Positions 63,718 through 64,000 of a DNA stretch of 64,000 bases are shown here, one piece after another. The stretch lies in assembly GCA_005116835.1 (NCBI GenBank), contig SWDM01000023.1, positions 160,419-224,418 of the forward strand, in the 5' to 3' direction. The position numbers and the translations under genes are program-made. Source of the DNA: Nitrospira sp. Its GTDB lineage: Bacteria; Nitrospirota; Nitrospiria; Nitrospirales; Nitrospiraceae. Each line of letters starts with the position of its first letter. Positions within the stretch are counted from its first letter, which is position 1. The notes beneath the pieces are model-generated. The model made no database searches. It had not been told where the DNA came from and worked only from the letters and a program-made list of their open reading frames with translations.

Positions 63718-63860
63718 AACTACTCAGATAGATAGGCTGAAGGCATTTGGGGATTAGGCTTCTTGCCCAACGAGGATTCATCTTTGCTTGAACCCAAGGT
63801 CGTAACATTCAATCTTCACACTTCAGCCTGAACCCCTTCAGCCTATCTACCTGAGTAGTT
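63718..63860. repeat. 26-bp inverted repeat of 143 bp span
   Basis: AACTACTCAGATAGATAGG (from 63718) is inverted at 63835-63860 with 25 of 26 positions matching over the full arm. Inside lie smaller GGCTGAAGG / CCTTCAGCC words. It may be a terminator-like hairpin or a non-autonomous element; no target duplication is clear. Confidence 0.7.
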
Positions 63861-63887
63861 ACCAATATAATACTGGCGCTCCCGGGT

Positions 63888-64000
63888 TCAGCATGGGTAC
63901 AAATTGAGCCCTCCGCAGTGGAAGTAGATCGCCGTCTTGAAGTTCTCGATGTTGCGAAACCCGCAGGCCATGCTCTTGATCTTCTGGATCTGGCTGTTGA
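63888..64000 (-). CDS. ISL3-like transposase, C-terminal end (partial)
   Basis: The visible 37 codons end in [20 protein letters not shown] then GGLNLYPC and a stop, like the C-terminus of ISL3-family transposases. The rest is outside the window. Confidence 0.7.
   Translation of the reverse strand, partial: NSQIQKIKSMACGFRNIENFKTAIYFHCGGLNLYPC

Overview
The window reads like a chromosome segment of a Nitrospira-type bacterium (phylum Nitrospirota). This is my inference from the overall gene style, such as ThiC with an archaeal-type Thi4, MacAB, UppP and an FMN/ApbE module with Fe(III) uptake, plus the dispersed intergenic repeats. No rRNA or marker gene settles it. Housekeeping genes fill both flanks, and a large accessory island lies in the middle.

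Left flank (1-14.6 kb): a partial HD-GYP protein comes first. A leftward set follows: zinc ribbon, porin, lipoprotein, FMN-binding protein and a four-helix membrane protein. It diverges from apbE across a Fur-box-like site. A leftward run with the order fbpA-fbpB-fbpC-exbB-exbD-tonB (Fe(III) ABC transporter plus energy-coupling proteins) and fur itself come next. Together they suggest iron-responsive import and extracytoplasmic flavin chemistry. A Panacea-like protein, an M32 carboxypeptidase, an O-methyltransferase and a small Cys protein close the flank.

Island (14.7-35.3 kb): ten proteins with TIR or TIR-like domains lie in about 20 kb. Block 1 (14716-19802) is a tight operon: TIR-TGT fusion, Ogg-like glycosylase, QueC-like enzyme, a ThsB-like TIR protein that starts Met-Gly6, and a TIR-TM-TPR protein. 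The TGT/OGG/QueC trio is the accessory set of type IV CBASS, but no CD-NTase is present, so TIR proteins seem to replace it. Block 2 (20426-31192) holds a TIR-like/TRAFs-binding-like protein, a TIR-like protein, a pYEATS-TIR protein, a lipoprotein, a small helical protein, a metacaspase and a 1879-residue protein with two alpha/beta-hydrolase domains and a CHAT protease. Block 3 (31297-35306) holds a TIR-receiver fusion and, leftward, a second ThsB-like TIR, a PD-(D/E)XK nuclease fused to a TIR-like domain, and a Cap12-type TIR with a possible attC site beside it. A MITE and a gene stub lie between blocks 1 and 2.

Middle (35.7-45 kb): DMT exporter, NTF2-like protein, a TumE/TumA-type toxin-antitoxin pair with a probably leaderless promoter, an AAA ATPase, a vanadium-type haloperoxidase between repeated gene ends, PilZ, PhoD-like phosphatase and small conserved proteins.

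Right flank (45-64 kb): ankyrin protein, YgfZ, receiver protein, TPR protein, thi4 and thiC (with a TPP riboswitch and terminator), nadA, ileS-lspA, DUF2024, uppP, an HHH lipoprotein, macA and two macB-type genes, a RelE/HTH toxin-antitoxin pair with a near-perfect operator, and the end of an ISL3-like transposase. Many intergenic gaps here carry palindromic repeats built from short locus-specific words or from shared REP-like cores.
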